The position numbers and the translations under genes are program-made. The notes beneath the pieces are model-generated. The model was not told the origin of the DNA and made no database searches. It was given only the letters and a program-made list of their open reading frames with translations. From Rhizomicrobium electricum (GTDB lineage: Bacteria > Pseudomonadota > Alphaproteobacteria > Micropepsales > Micropepsaceae), in contig NZ_JAASQS010000004.1 in assembly GCF_011762045.1 (NCBI RefSeq), positions 124,001-188,000 on the forward strand: 64,000 nt of DNA, written 5' to 3'. Positions 34,272 through 42,553 of this stretch are shown piece by piece; the stretch's first letter is position 1, and each line of letters starts with the position of its first letter.

Positions 34272-34685
34272 ATGACCGAAACGAGCCAGAAGCAATCCGG
34301 CTCGGCCTATTCGCGCACGCATCCCAGCTACTGGATCGGCGTGGAGGCCGAGGACATTCCACAAGGATGGATGGACGATATGGTGAAACGACTATTCGAC
34401 GTGATGAATCGCAACTTGATCCGCCTCGAAACGGCGCAAGCCAAGGTCAACGACAAGGACAAGGAGCAGGATACGATCATCAAGGAAGCCGCGCAGCATC
34501 AGCGCATGGCCTCGCAGATCCGCGCGGATATAGAGCGGCTGCGCAAGCTCGAAATGAAGAAGCAAACCAGAAAGCCGAAGGTGACGGTCAGCGATGACGA
34601 AGAGCGCGCCGAACTGCAGCGTGAGATCGATCGCATCATTGCCGCGTGCAACCCGCCAAACGCTGGTTCGGGAACTGCCGGCTAG
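34272..34685 (+). CDS. Putative GTA small terminase (g1-like)
   Basis: The 137-residue protein has no recognised domain. The central part (AQAKVNDKDKEQDTIIKE onward) and the end (EERAELQREIDRIIAA) look like coiled coils, and its position directly upstream of the large terminase matches GTA g1, the small terminase. Small terminases are helical and poorly conserved, so assignment rests on position and appearance. It overlaps the next reading frame by 92 bases. Confidence 0.55.
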   Translation: MTETSQKQSGSAYSRTHPSYWIGVEAEDIPQGWMDDMVKRLFDVMNRNLIRLETAQAKVNDKDKEQDTIIKEAAQHQRMASQIRADIERLRKLEMKKQTRKPKVTVSDDEERAELQREIDRIIAACNPPNAGSGTAG

Positions 34686-35883
34686 GCTGATCCGACGCCT
34701 GCGTACGGATTGGATTTATCAGGCCCGCCCCGAACAACTGCCGCCGCCGGGCGACTGGCGCACCTGGTTGTTTCTCGGCGGGCGCGGCTCGGGCAAGACG
34801 CGGGCCGGTGCGGAGTGGATCGCCGACGGCGTACGCCGCCGCAAGATGCGCCGCATCGGCGTCATCGGCGCCACCTGGCACGACGTGCGCAGTGTGATGA
34901 TCGAAGGCGAATCCGGTTTGCTGGCCGCCACCGATGCGACGTTCGAAGCCTCGAACCACCGCATCAAATGGGCCAACGGCGCCATCGCCGATGTCGTCAG
35001 TGCGGAGGAGCCCGATGCGGTGCGCGGCCATCAGTTCGATTGCGTCTGGGCCGACGAGTTCTGCAAGTGGGCCTATCCGCAGGAAAGTCTCGACATGATC
35101 GTGATGGCGCTGCGCCTCGGCAAAGACCCGCGCATGCTGGTCACCACCACGCCGCGCGCCATCAAGGCGCTGAAGGATTTGATGGCGATGCCGGATGTCG
35201 TCCGCACCCATTCGACCACCAAGGAAAACGCCGCCAATCTGGCGCCGACCTTCCTCGCCGGACTGGAGCTGCGTTATGGCGGCACCCGTCTCGGCCGTCA
35301 GGAGATGGAGGCCGAGCTGATCGAGGACAACGACGCCGCCTTGTGGAAGCGCGATTGGATCGAGGCCGCGCGCGTGCGCGTCGCGCCGTCGTTCAATCGC
35401 GTTGTCGTGGCGGTCGATCCGCCCGTCTCGGTGGCGGGCGACGAATGCGGCATCGTCGCCGCGGGGCGCGACGACGACGGCCAAGGTTACGTCATCGCCG
35501 ACCGTTCGGTGGCGGGTCTCACCGCGGCCGGCTGGGCGGCGCGCGTCGCCGAAACGTTCGCGGCGTACCACGCCGATGCCATCGTCGCCGAAGCCAATCA
35601 GGGCGGCGATATGGTCAAACAAGTCTTGATTGATGCCTTGCCCAACGCGCCGGTTCGGCTGGTGCACGCGGTGCGCGACAAGCGCACCCGCGCCGTGCCC
35701 GCCGCTGCGCTGTACGAGCAAGGGCGCATTCATCACATCGGCGCCTTTGCCGATCTCGAAGATCAGATGGTGAGTTACGACGGCAGCGGCCAAAGTCCCG
35801 ACCGCATGGATGCGCTGGTCTGGGCGCTGGCCGACCTCTTCCCGCTCACCCGCGCCAACCCGAGAGTGAGGAGGGTGGAATGA
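34594..35883 (+). CDS. Large terminase (DNA packaging ATPase/nuclease), GTA g2-like
   Basis: The 429-residue protein packages DNA into capsids. An N-terminal leader is followed by RTDWIYQARPEQLPPPGDWR, then Walker A GGRGSGKTRAG at about 62-72, the Walker B-like CVWADEF near 151, and a motor segment MLVTTTPRAIKALK. The nuclease half has VVVAVDPPVS and later EANQGGDM. Headful-type enzymes of this family occur in GTAs and related phages. The ATG at 34594 follows GAAGGTGA, but an internal GTG at 34621 is possible. It ends ten bases before the convergent GrlR-like gene. Confidence 0.95.
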   Translation: MTKSAPNCSVRSIASLPRATRQTLVRELPARLIRRLRTDWIYQARPEQLPPPGDWRTWLFLGGRGSGKTRAGAEWIADGVRRRKMRRIGVIGATWHDVRSVMIEGESGLLAATDATFEASNHRIKWANGAIADVVSAEEPDAVRGHQFDCVWADEFCKWAYPQESLDMIVMALRLGKDPRMLVTTTPRAIKALKDLMAMPDVVRTHSTTKENAANLAPTFLAGLELRYGGTRLGRQEMEAELIEDNDAALWKRDWIEAARVRVAPSFNRVVVAVDPPVSVAGDECGIVAAGRDDDGQGYVIADRSVAGLTAAGWAARVAETFAAYHADAIVAEANQGGDMVKQVLIDALPNAPVRLVHAVRDKRTRAVPAAALYEQGRIHHIGAFADLEDQMVSYDGSGQSPDRMDALVWALADLFPLTRANPRVRRVE

Positions 35884-35893
35884 GCGCGCGGCG

Positions 35894-36223
35894 TTACAGC
35901 TCGCACAGCCACTGGAAGGTGGCGACAATGGCGATGTCGGAGCGGCCCACCACGCGGGCGTCGAACTGGCCGAAGCCGATGCTGCAGATGCCGTCCATTT
36001 CGATGTCGATTTCGTCCTGATCGGCGATCTCGATGAAGTCGTCGCGCTGGGTGTGCCGCGTCATGTGCAGGCTGGCGGTGAACCGGTTACCGTCGATCTC
36101 GTAGCTGCCGGTGGTGAAATGGGTCTGGTCGCAGCCGGTGATGGTGCCTTCGCTGGCGGCCACGATGTTGAAGCCTTTGCAGTCGCCGGCTTCGAAGAAG
36201 ACTTTGTAAATTCCGTCACGCAT
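35894..36223 (-). CDS. GrlR-like protein 1
   Basis: The 109-residue protein begins MRDGIYKVFFEAGDCKGFNI and continues with ASEGTITGCDQTHFTTGSYE, matching the GrlR-type small beta-barrel family (named after the negative regulator of the E. coli LEE). In most alphaproteobacteria such proteins are uncharacterised. It is paralogous to the gene at 36216, which it overlaps by eight bases. The pair runs against the phage genes, between terminase and portal, and probably is an independent transcript. Confidence 0.7.
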   Translation of the reverse strand: MRDGIYKVFFEAGDCKGFNIVAASEGTITGCDQTHFTTGSYEIDGNRFTASLHMTRHTQRDDFIEIADQDEIDIEMDGICSIGFGQFDARVVGRSDIAIVATFQWLCEL

Positions 36224-36545
36224 GGGAGTGCCAGGTTATCTCGAAGCCCATCTTGAAATCCGGCACGTCGGGCACGGTGGCGTTGAGCACCGCGAATTCG
36301 TCGCCGGTCGGGCCTTCGACCCGCAGAAGGAAGTCGTCGCGGTCCGGCATGTTGACGGGCTTGGATTTGTCGTTGAGCCGCTTGCAGCGCACTTCGGCGA
36401 TCAGCCGTCCGAGCTGGATGATGTAACGGCCGACGAACGCATAGCTTTTATGGCAGGCCAGAACGTCGCCGTCCTTGAGATACACGGCGCCTGCCGTTTT
36501 GCCGTGGGCGCCGTTGAGCCAGATCCGATAGATGCCGTCGCGCAT
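36216..36545 (-). CDS. GrlR-like protein 2
   Basis: The 109-residue paralogue begins MRDGIYRIWLNGAHGKTAGA and has DGDVLACHKSYAFVGRYI, then DFLLRVEGPTGDEFAVLNAT, the same plan as the adjacent gene (identical length, identical first six residues MRDGIY). It is the upstream member of the two-gene operon. A regulatory role is possible by analogy only. Confidence 0.7.
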   Translation of the reverse strand: MRDGIYRIWLNGAHGKTAGAVYLKDGDVLACHKSYAFVGRYIIQLGRLIAEVRCKRLNDKSKPVNMPDRDDFLLRVEGPTGDEFAVLNATVPDVPDFKMGFEITWHSHA

Positions 36546-36649
36546 GCTGTTCCCCCGGTGCGGGAATTTGCACCGCGTTTCTTAAAGGAAGGTTCGCAAT
36601 TCCGGCTCGGGCGCCGCCCGGCCATGGATTTTTGTCGCAAGGAGTCACC

Positions 36650-37813
36650 ATGATGAAACCATTCTGGCGCCGCGCGCCGGAAACCAAAACCGCATCGCCG
36701 GCGCTGATCGCGCTGTCGCTGATGGGATCGCCGCGCTGGTCGGGCCGCGATTTCCTCGCCGCTGCACGCGAGGGTGTGCTGAAAAATGCCGTCGCATACC
36801 GCTGCGTGCGGATGATCGCCGAGGGCGCCGCCTCGGTGCCGTGGCTCGTTTATGACGGCCGCAAGGAATTGGAAACCCATCCGCTCTTGTCGCTGCTCGC
36901 CCGTCCCAATCCGGAAGAGGAGGGTTCGGCGCTGTTCGAGCGCTGGTACGCCTTCCTGCAAACCGCGGGCGACGCTTATCTCGAAGCCGCCAGCGCGTCG
37001 GGCGCGGTGCGCGAGCTTTATGTGCTGAGGCCCGATCGCGTCTCGGTGGTCGCCGATGCGCGCGGCTGGCCGGTCGCCTACGATTACAAGGTCGACGGCC
37101 GCACCACGCGGCTGGCGCGCGAGCCGTCCGGTTTCATGCCGGTCTTGCACGGCCGTCTGTTCCATCCGCTCGACGATCATTACGGCCTGTCGCCGATGGC
37201 CCCCGCCGGCACCGCGCTCGATGTCCACAATGCCGGCGCCGCCTGGGTCAAGGCGTTGCTCGACAATGCGGCGCGTCCGTCCGGGGCGCTGGTCTACAAA
37301 GGTCCCGATGGCGGCAGCCTGACCGACGAGCAGTTCAACCGCTTGAAGCGCGAACTCGAAGACTCCTATCAAGGCGCCGCCAATGCCGGCCGGCCGATGG
37401 TCTTGGAAGGCGGGCTCGAATGGCGCTCGATGAGCTACACGCCGTCGGAACTCGATTTCGCCAATTCCCGCGCCGTCGCCGCGCGCGAGATCGCGCTGGC
37501 GTTCGGGGTGCCGCCGATGCTGCTGGGTCTGCCCGGCGACAACACCTATGCCAATTATCGCGAAGCCAATCTCGTGTTCTGGCGCCAGACCGTGTTGCCG
37601 CTGGTCGCCAAGACCGCGCGCATGCTGACCGCCTGGCTGGCGCCCCGTTTCGGCGAGAGTTTGCGCATCGGTTACGACTCCGACGCCGTCGACGCGCTGG
37701 CGCTCGAACGCGAGGCGGTGTGGGAGCGCCTGTCGCAAGCAAGCTTCCTCACCCTCAACGAACGCCGCGCCGCCGCCGGCTATTCGGCAGTGGAGGGTGG
37801 GGATGGAGTGTAG
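36650..37813 (+). CDS. HK97-family phage portal protein, GTA g3-like
   Basis: The 387-residue protein forms the dodecameric DNA portal. Features include AYRCVRMIAEGAASVPWLVY, then LEAASASGAVRELYVLRPDR, PLDDHYGLSPMAPAG and FGVPPMLLGLPGDNTYANY, all typical of the family. The ATG at 36650 has AAGGAG five bases upstream. It follows the terminase in the usual order but is separated from it by the GrlR-like pair. Confidence 0.95.
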   Translation: MMKPFWRRAPETKTASPALIALSLMGSPRWSGRDFLAAAREGVLKNAVAYRCVRMIAEGAASVPWLVYDGRKELETHPLLSLLARPNPEEEGSALFERWYAFLQTAGDAYLEAASASGAVRELYVLRPDRVSVVADARGWPVAYDYKVDGRTTRLAREPSGFMPVLHGRLFHPLDDHYGLSPMAPAGTALDVHNAGAAWVKALLDNAARPSGALVYKGPDGGSLTDEQFNRLKRELEDSYQGAANAGRPMVLEGGLEWRSMSYTPSELDFANSRAVAAREIALAFGVPPMLLGLPGDNTYANYREANLVFWRQTVLPLVAKTARMLTAWLAPRFGESLRIGYDSDAVDALALEREAVWERLSQASFLTLNERRAAAGYSAVEGGDGV

Positions 37814-37828
37814 ATGTCATCCCCGTTC

Positions 37829-38060
37829 CTTTTCTGCCCCACACGGGCGCGATGCCTTCCTTTTCTGCCCCACACGGGCGCACCGGTTTTCGTGTCGGCA
37901 CTCAGACCGTGGGGGGAAGTCCCGCGTAAGCGGGGAAGGGGGGGTACCTCTGCACGAATTGATCCCCCCTTTGTCATCCGCCGCTTATGCGTCGGCTGAC
38001 ACTTCCCCCCGCGGTCATCGTGCCGCTCGAGAATTTTTGCGCCCGCGTGGGGCAGAAAAG
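37829..38060 (-). repeat. Family B repeat, full copy, reverse orientation
   Basis: Two TTTTCTGCCCCACACGGGCG units start it and GGGGCAGAAAAG ends it. The stem pairs GACCGTGGGGGG with CCCCCCGCGGTC. Short hairpin first (CCCGC-GTAA-GCGGG), long one second (GTCA..CC..CGC-TTAT-GCG..GG..TGAC). At 37815 the 11 bases TGTCATCCCCG, the start of a family A element, directly precede it, so this B copy may have inserted into an A copy. It lies inside the GTA-like cluster. Confidence 0.85.
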
Positions 38061-38122
38061 TGGGCGTGCCTCCGCGTGACATCCTCTTTTCAATGTGAGT
38101 GCACAGCGCTAAAGGACTTCTC

Positions 38123-38656
38123 ATGGCTGTTTCGAATACCAGTTGCGGCGAATGCTCGGTGTGTTGCGAGGCGCTGACCTTCGACATCGGCGCCACGCGC
38201 AAGCTGTCGGGCGTGATGTGCCCGCATTGCCGTCCGCCGCACGGTTGCGGCGTCTACGACACCCGCTGGCAGATCTGCCGCAGCTATCTCTGCGGCTGGC
38301 GTCATCTCGGCCTGCCCGAGGAATGGCGGCCGGACAAATCGCAGATCCTGATCACGCTGCGCGAAGGCCCGTCGCCCGACGGGCTTTCGAACGGCGTCGA
38401 ATTCCTGCTCCTCGGGTCGCACGAACGCATCACCTGGCTGCCGCTGATCAAGTTCATCGCCGCGCTGATCGAAACGCCGCAGCCGGTTTATCTCTCGATC
38501 CTCGGCGAGGTCGGTTACCAGGCGCCGTGGGTCTACTTGAACAACATACCCGCGCTGCGAGACGCCATCATCAGTCGCGATCTTGCCAAGACCAACGCCG
38601 CCCTCGCCGCAGCGCTGCAGATTTTGCGCGACTATCCGAAGACCAAGATTCCCTAA
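38123..38656 (+). CDS. Cysteine-rich protein, YkgJ-like
   Basis: The 177-residue protein has nine Cys in its first 60 residues: C8, C11, C14 and C15 (CGECSVCC), then C33, C36, C42, C52 and C57. A spacing like this binds Fe-S clusters or zinc, as in the YkgJ family. The rest is helical with no recognised domain. The ATG at 38123 follows AAAGGAC. It sits between portal and g3.5, where canonical GTA clusters have nothing, so it may be cargo of the cluster or an unrelated insertion with the neighbouring repeat. Confidence 0.75.
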   Translation: MAVSNTSCGECSVCCEALTFDIGATRKLSGVMCPHCRPPHGCGVYDTRWQICRSYLCGWRHLGLPEEWRPDKSQILITLREGPSPDGLSNGVEFLLLGSHERITWLPLIKFIAALIETPQPVYLSILGEVGYQAPWVYLNNIPALRDAIISRDLAKTNAALAAALQILRDYPKTKIP

Positions 38657-38771
38657 CCTTTCCCCCCTCGCGGAGCCGAACCCTCTACGCCGCACCTACG
38701 CCTGAATAGCGGGCGAGGTGGCGCGGCGTCGCGCCAGCGAAGCCGGGACGGAGGGGCAGGTTTTTCGAGAC

Positions 38772-38850
38772 GGGGACCCAGGTGGAGCCCCCCCCTGGCC
38801 GAAAGATGCGCGTCGGCCCCTCAGCGCGCATCCGGCCCACCTGGGTCTCC
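38772..38850. repeat. Family A-related hairpin before g3.5
   Basis: GGGACCCAGGTGG (38773-38785) pairs with CCACCTGGGTCTCC (38837-38850); GATGCGCG (38805-38812) pairs with CGCGCATC (38825-38832) inside. The inner arm motif GGGGACCCAGGT is that of family A, but the TGTCATCC ends are absent. It stops 22 bases before the g3.5 start and could influence its translation. Confidence 0.7.
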
Positions 38851-38871
38851 ACCTATATAAGAGTGTACGCC

Positions 38872-39126
38872 ATGACCCTGACCGATATCGTCCAGCCGGT
38901 GCTGGACCGCAAACTCCCGGCCGCCCTCGTGGCGGCCTTTTTGTTGCAGACGGCGGGTGCGCTGTTCTGGGCGGGTTCCGCCGCCGAACGCATCGCCACA
39001 CTCGAACGCTCCGCCGTGGCCGAACAGGACGCCTTGGCGCGCGTCGCCGTGCTCGAAAGCCAGATCGCCACCATCCGCGCCAGCCTCGATCGCATCGAGA
39101 ACAAGCTGGATAAAAGACAAAACTGA
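38872..39126 (+). CDS. Small membrane protein, GTA g3.5-like
   Basis: The 84-residue protein has one hydrophobic helix (LPAALVAAFLLQTAGALFWA) followed by a coiled-coil region (AERIATLERSAVAEQDALAR, then RASLDRIENKLDKR). Small proteins of this plan lie between portal and protease in GTA clusters (g3.5); their role is unknown. The frame extends upstream through the family A-like hairpin, so the ATG at 38872 is the likely start. Confidence 0.75.
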   Translation: MTLTDIVQPVLDRKLPAALVAAFLLQTAGALFWAGSAAERIATLERSAVAEQDALARVAVLESQIATIRASLDRIENKLDKRQN

Positions 39127-39127
39127 C

Positions 39128-39319
39128 TGTCATCCCCGGCCGAGCCAGCGTAGCGCCGCGAAGGGAAGGGGACCCAGGTATCCAAGCCTGCACGCTTCAA
39201 GCCATGTGCCGCAGTTTCTCTCCCGCTGCGCACTCGCCGACATCGTGCGGTTGACGGCACCTGGGTCCCCTTCCCCTCGTTCGGCTCCCTTCGGTCGCCG
39301 CTCTCGGCCGGGGATGACA
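39128..39319. repeat. Family A palindromic repeat, full copy, within GTA-like cluster
   Basis: Begins TGTCATCCCCGGCCGAG directly after the g3.5 stop and ends CTCGGCCGGGGATGACA 20 bases before the protease start. GGGGACCCAGGT pairs with ACCTGGGTCCCC. Confidence 0.88.
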
Positions 39320-39339
39320 TCTCATTTGAAGGTACCCCC

Positions 39340-39831
39340 ATGCCTCTGATCCATACGCTCCGGCGGCCGCTCAGCCGCCGCGTTGCACCGTTGCGCCTTG
39401 CCACGCTCGGGCCCGACGAGTTCGAAGGCTATGCCTCGCTGTTCGGCGTCGCCGACGGCGGCGGCGACATCGTGATGCCGGGCGCGTTCGCCGCCACGCT
39501 GCGCCGCCGCCCGCCGCATCGCGTTCGTATGCTCTACCAGCACACCGCCGCCGAGCCGCTCGGCGTCTGGCAGGACATTCGCGAGGATACGTGCGGGCTT
39601 TATGTCCGCGGCCGTCTGGTGCTCGACGTCCAGCGCGCCCGCGAAGTGCGGTCGCTGTTCGCCGACGGCGCCCTCGACGGCCTTTCCATCGGCTTTCGCA
39701 CCGTGCGCGCCAGGAAATCCGGCGTTCACCGCCTGCTCACGGAAATCGAGCTTTGGGAAATTTCGGTCGTGACCTTCCCGCTGCTCGCCGGTTCTTCGGT
39801 CACGGCCGTGGGCGCCGACGCCCGCCAATAG
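39340..39831 (+). CDS. HK97-family prohead protease, GTA g4-like
   Basis: The 163-residue serine protease matures the capsid. It shows EFEGYASLFGVADGGGDIV, then the likely catalytic His68 in MLYQHTAAEPLG, Ser116 in GLSIGFR, and the EISVVTFPLL segment. The typical HK97 U35-type triad is His-Ser-Glu. It precedes the major capsid gene by ten bases. Confidence 0.95.
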   Translation: MPLIHTLRRPLSRRVAPLRLATLGPDEFEGYASLFGVADGGGDIVMPGAFAATLRRRPPHRVRMLYQHTAAEPLGVWQDIREDTCGLYVRGRLVLDVQRAREVRSLFADGALDGLSIGFRTVRARKSGVHRLLTEIELWEISVVTFPLLAGSSVTAVGADARQ

Positions 39832-39840
39832 GAGACCCTC

Positions 39841-41070
39841 ATGGACCTCGAAACCAAGGCCATCACCCCCGACATCAAGAACGCGTTCGACGATTTCCTT
39901 TCCGCCTTCGAAGCCTTCAAGCAGGCCAATGACGAGCGCCTCGCCGAACTCGAAACCCGCTCGGCCGACATCGTCACCGAAGAAAAGGTCGACCGCATCA
40001 ATCGGGCGCTGGACGAGCACAAGCGCGTGCTCGACGACTTGACGCTCGCCGCCAGCCGTCCTGCGGTCGGCAGCGAGAAGAAAGCCGCACCGCAGGCGCG
40101 CGAACAGAAAGCCGCGTTCGAGCGCTATGTCCGCGCCGGCGACGCCTCCGGTTTGCTCGAACTCAAAGCGATGAGCGCCGGATCGAATGCCGACGGCGGC
40201 TACACCGTGCCGCTCGAGATCGAACAGACCATCGACCGCGTGCTGACCAAGGTCTCGCCGATGCGTGCCATCGCCAGCGTGCGCCAGATCGGCGGCAACA
40301 TTTATCGCAAGCCCATTGCCACTGCCGGTGCCGCGTCGGGCTGGCTCGCCACCGAAACCACCGCGATTTCGACGCCCACCAACACGCCGACTTTGGCGGC
40401 GATCGATTTCCCGACGATGGAACTCTACGCCATGCCGGCGGCGACCCAGACCCTGCTCGACGACAGTCAGGTCGATCTCGAATCCTGGCTCGCCGAGGAA
40501 GTGCAGACCGTGTTCGCCGAACAGGAAGGCGCCGCTTTCGTCTCCGGCAACGGCACCTCGGCGCCCAAGGGTTTCCTCACCGAGACCAAAGTCGCCGACG
40601 CGTCGTGGAGTTGGGGCAATCTCGGCTATGTCGCCACCGGCACCGACGCCGCGTTCCCGGCCACGGCGCCGACCGACGTGCTGATCACCCTCGCTTACGC
40701 ACCCAAGCAAGGCTATCGCGCCAATGCGAGCTGGGTGATGAACCGCAAGACCGAAAGCGTGATCCGCAAGTTCAAGGATGCGCAGAACAACTATATCTGG
40801 CAGCCCGGTTCCGCCGCGGGTCAGCCGCCGACGCTGCTCGGCTATCCGGTCGCCGAGGCCGAGGACATGCCCGACATCGCGTCGGCCGCCTATGCCATCG
40901 CGTTCGGCGATTTCAAGCGCGGCTATCTCATCGTCGACCGCATCGGCGTCAAGGTGCTGCGCGATCCGTACTCCGCCAAGCCGTACGTGCTGTTCTACAC
41001 GACGAAACGCGTCGGCGGCGGGGTGCAGAATTTCGAAGCCATCAAGCTGCTCAAGTTCGCGGCCAGCTAA
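39841..41070 (+). CDS. HK97-fold major capsid protein, GTA g5-like
   Basis: The 409-residue protein forms the head. The N-terminal 110 residues are a delta/scaffolding-like helical region (FDDFLSAFEAFKQANDERLA). The capsid fold follows from about 120: AMSAGSNADGGYTVPLEIEQ, then NIYRKPIATAGAASGW, and near the end GDFKRGYLIVDRIGVKVLRD. An ATG at 39841 follows AGGAG. The protease would cut between the two parts. Confidence 0.97.
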   Translation: MDLETKAITPDIKNAFDDFLSAFEAFKQANDERLAELETRSADIVTEEKVDRINRALDEHKRVLDDLTLAASRPAVGSEKKAAPQAREQKAAFERYVRAGDASGLLELKAMSAGSNADGGYTVPLEIEQTIDRVLTKVSPMRAIASVRQIGGNIYRKPIATAGAASGWLATETTAISTPTNTPTLAAIDFPTMELYAMPAATQTLLDDSQVDLESWLAEEVQTVFAEQEGAAFVSGNGTSAPKGFLTETKVADASWSWGNLGYVATGTDAAFPATAPTDVLITLAYAPKQGYRANASWVMNRKTESVIRKFKDAQNNYIWQPGSAAGQPPTLLGYPVAEAEDMPDIASAAYAIAFGDFKRGYLIVDRIGVKVLRDPYSAKPYVLFYTTKRVGGGVQNFEAIKLLKFAAS

Positions 41071-41075
41071 CAAGC

Positions 41076-41255
41076 TGTCATCCCCGGCCGAAGCTGCGTA
41101 GCGGCGAAGGGGAAGGGGATCCAGGTATCAGCACCGTGTGTTCTTCGTGGTGAGCACAATCGGCTTCTAATCGGAAACGATGTGCCGCTGTCTTGACCTG
41201 GATCCCCTTCCCCTCGCTTTCTCGCTGCGCTCGAAAATCTCGGCCGGGGATGACA
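41076..41255. repeat. Family A palindromic repeat, full copy, within GTA-like cluster
   Basis: TGTCATCCCCGGCCGA to TCGGCCGGGGATGACA, with GGGGATCCAGGT facing ACCTGGATCCCC. The interior shares GTATCAGCACCG and a TCGGAA block with the copy at 42554, so these two are the closest relatives. It lies between capsid and connector genes. Confidence 0.88.
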
Positions 41256-41272
41256 TTTATGGGAATGGAAAG

Positions 41273-41821
41273 ATGTCTCTCCAACTCCTCACGCCGCCCG
41301 CGGCGGAGCCGGTCACGCTCGCCGAGGCCAAGGCGCATCTGAAGATCGACACGTCCGACGAAGATGCGCTGGTCGCGACTCTCATCACCGCCGCGCGGGC
41401 GCGGGCCGAATGGCACACCGGCCGCGCGTTCGTCACCCAGCGCTGGCGTCTGCGTCTCGATGCCTGGCCGCAGCAAGGTGTCATCGAACTCCCGCTGCCG
41501 CCGCTCGTCAGTGTCGAAGAGGTTGCCGTCACCGATGCCGGCGGCATCCGCAGCGTGCTCGATCCGGCGGCCTATCGCGTCGATGCCGCCTCCGCGCCGG
41601 GCCGCGTTATTGTCACTGTCCGCCCGCCGTCCTTGCGTGCCCGCGACGGTCTCGAGGTCGCGTTCACCGCCGGATACGGCGACGCGAGTGCGGTGCCGGT
41701 CGCGATCCAGCAAGCGATCCTCGAAGTCGTCGCCGATCTCTACACCCATCGCGGCGACGACGATCCGGTCGGCGTATCCGGTCAGGCGCTTCTGGCGCCC
41801 TACCGGGTGTTCAAACTGTAG
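41273..41821 (+). CDS. Head-tail connector protein, GTA g6-like
   Basis: The 182-residue protein shows the gp6-like connector pattern: TPPAAEPVTLAEAKAHLKID, then ALVATLITAARARAEWHTGR, a beta-rich middle, and a C-terminal helix (AIQQAILEVVADLYTHRGD). It attaches to the portal. The ATG at 41273 has GGAAAG before it; the open frame extends into the family A repeat. Confidence 0.92.
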   Translation: MSLQLLTPPAAEPVTLAEAKAHLKIDTSDEDALVATLITAARARAEWHTGRAFVTQRWRLRLDAWPQQGVIELPLPPLVSVEEVAVTDAGGIRSVLDPAAYRVDAASAPGRVIVTVRPPSLRARDGLEVAFTAGYGDASAVPVAIQQAILEVVADLYTHRGDDDPVGVSGQALLAPYRVFKL

Positions 41822-41851
41822 CGAACGCCTTCCTCGCACAAAGGACATTCC

Positions 41852-42166
41852 ATGCTCGCTCACTTGAAACAGCGCGCCACGCTGCTGTCGCGCGTCGTCG
41901 CGCCCGATGGCGGCGGCGGCTTCAGCGAAAGCTGGCAGAGCGTCGGTCAGGCGTGGGTCCGGATCACGCCGCTCGGCACCAGCGAGAAATTCGGCGCCGA
42001 TGCGCTTCAAACCCGCATCCGCCATCGCCTCGTCACCCGCGCCCGCGACGACATCGTCGACGGCATGCGTCTCGCCGTCGGCGAGCGCAGCTTCGCCGTG
42101 CACGCGGTGCTCGGACACGATGCGACGGACGCCTATCTCACCTTGATGTGCGAGGAGCTGCCATGA
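41852..42166 (+). CDS. Head-tail adaptor (head closure), GTA g7-like
   Basis: The 104-residue beta-barrel protein begins MLAHLKQRATLLSRVVAPDG and has FSESWQSVGQAWVRITPLGT, the SPP1 gp16-like head closure pattern. It seals the capsid after packaging. Its stop overlaps the ATG of the next gene (ATGA). Confidence 0.9.
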   Translation: MLAHLKQRATLLSRVVAPDGGGGFSESWQSVGQAWVRITPLGTSEKFGADALQTRIRHRLVTRARDDIVDGMRLAVGERSFAVHAVLGHDATDAYLTLMCEELP

Positions 42167-42552
42167 CCGCCGCCTGGGCTTTGCAGAAAGCGGTCTACGC
42201 CGCGCTCACGGCCGATGCCGCTCTCGCCGCGCTTTGCGGCGGGCGCGTGTTCGATGCCGTGCCGAAGAATGCCGTCTTTCCCTATGTCGTGATCGGCGAA
42301 GCGGAAGAACGCGACGGCGGCAGCATCGTCACCCATGCGCTGACCTTGCATCTGTGGTCGCGCTCCCATGGCGCGCGCGAGATCAAGCTGATCGCCGATG
42401 CGGTGCGCGCCTGTCTCGATGGCGCGCCTCTCGCGCTCGACGGCCACGTCCTGATCGCACTCGCTTTCGTGTCGGCCGATTACGTCCGCCAATCCGACGG
42501 CGAAACCTGGCGCGGAAGCCTCCGCTTCCGGGCCACCACCGAACCCAACTGA
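42163..42552 (+). CDS. Tail terminator, DUF3168, GTA g8-like
   Basis: The 129-residue protein reads ALQKAVYAALTADAALAALC, then RVFDAVPKNAVFPYVVIGEA and THALTLHLWSR, the DUF3168 family. It caps the tail tube at the head side. The ATG at 42163 overlaps the g7 stop. A family A repeat follows immediately. Confidence 0.92.
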   Translation: MTAAWALQKAVYAALTADAALAALCGGRVFDAVPKNAVFPYVVIGEAEERDGGSIVTHALTLHLWSRSHGAREIKLIADAVRACLDGAPLALDGHVLIALAFVSADYVRQSDGETWRGSLRFRATTEPN

Positions 42553-42553
42553 T

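Noticed and set aside
33895-34362. 155-codon frame antisense to the cluster leader
   Set aside because: Half of it is family B sequence and it overlaps the putative small terminase gene.
25806-38060. Family B repeats as a CRISPR array
   Set aside because: Copies are hundreds of bases to several kilobases apart, palindromic over their full length, and have no regular spacers or cas genes.
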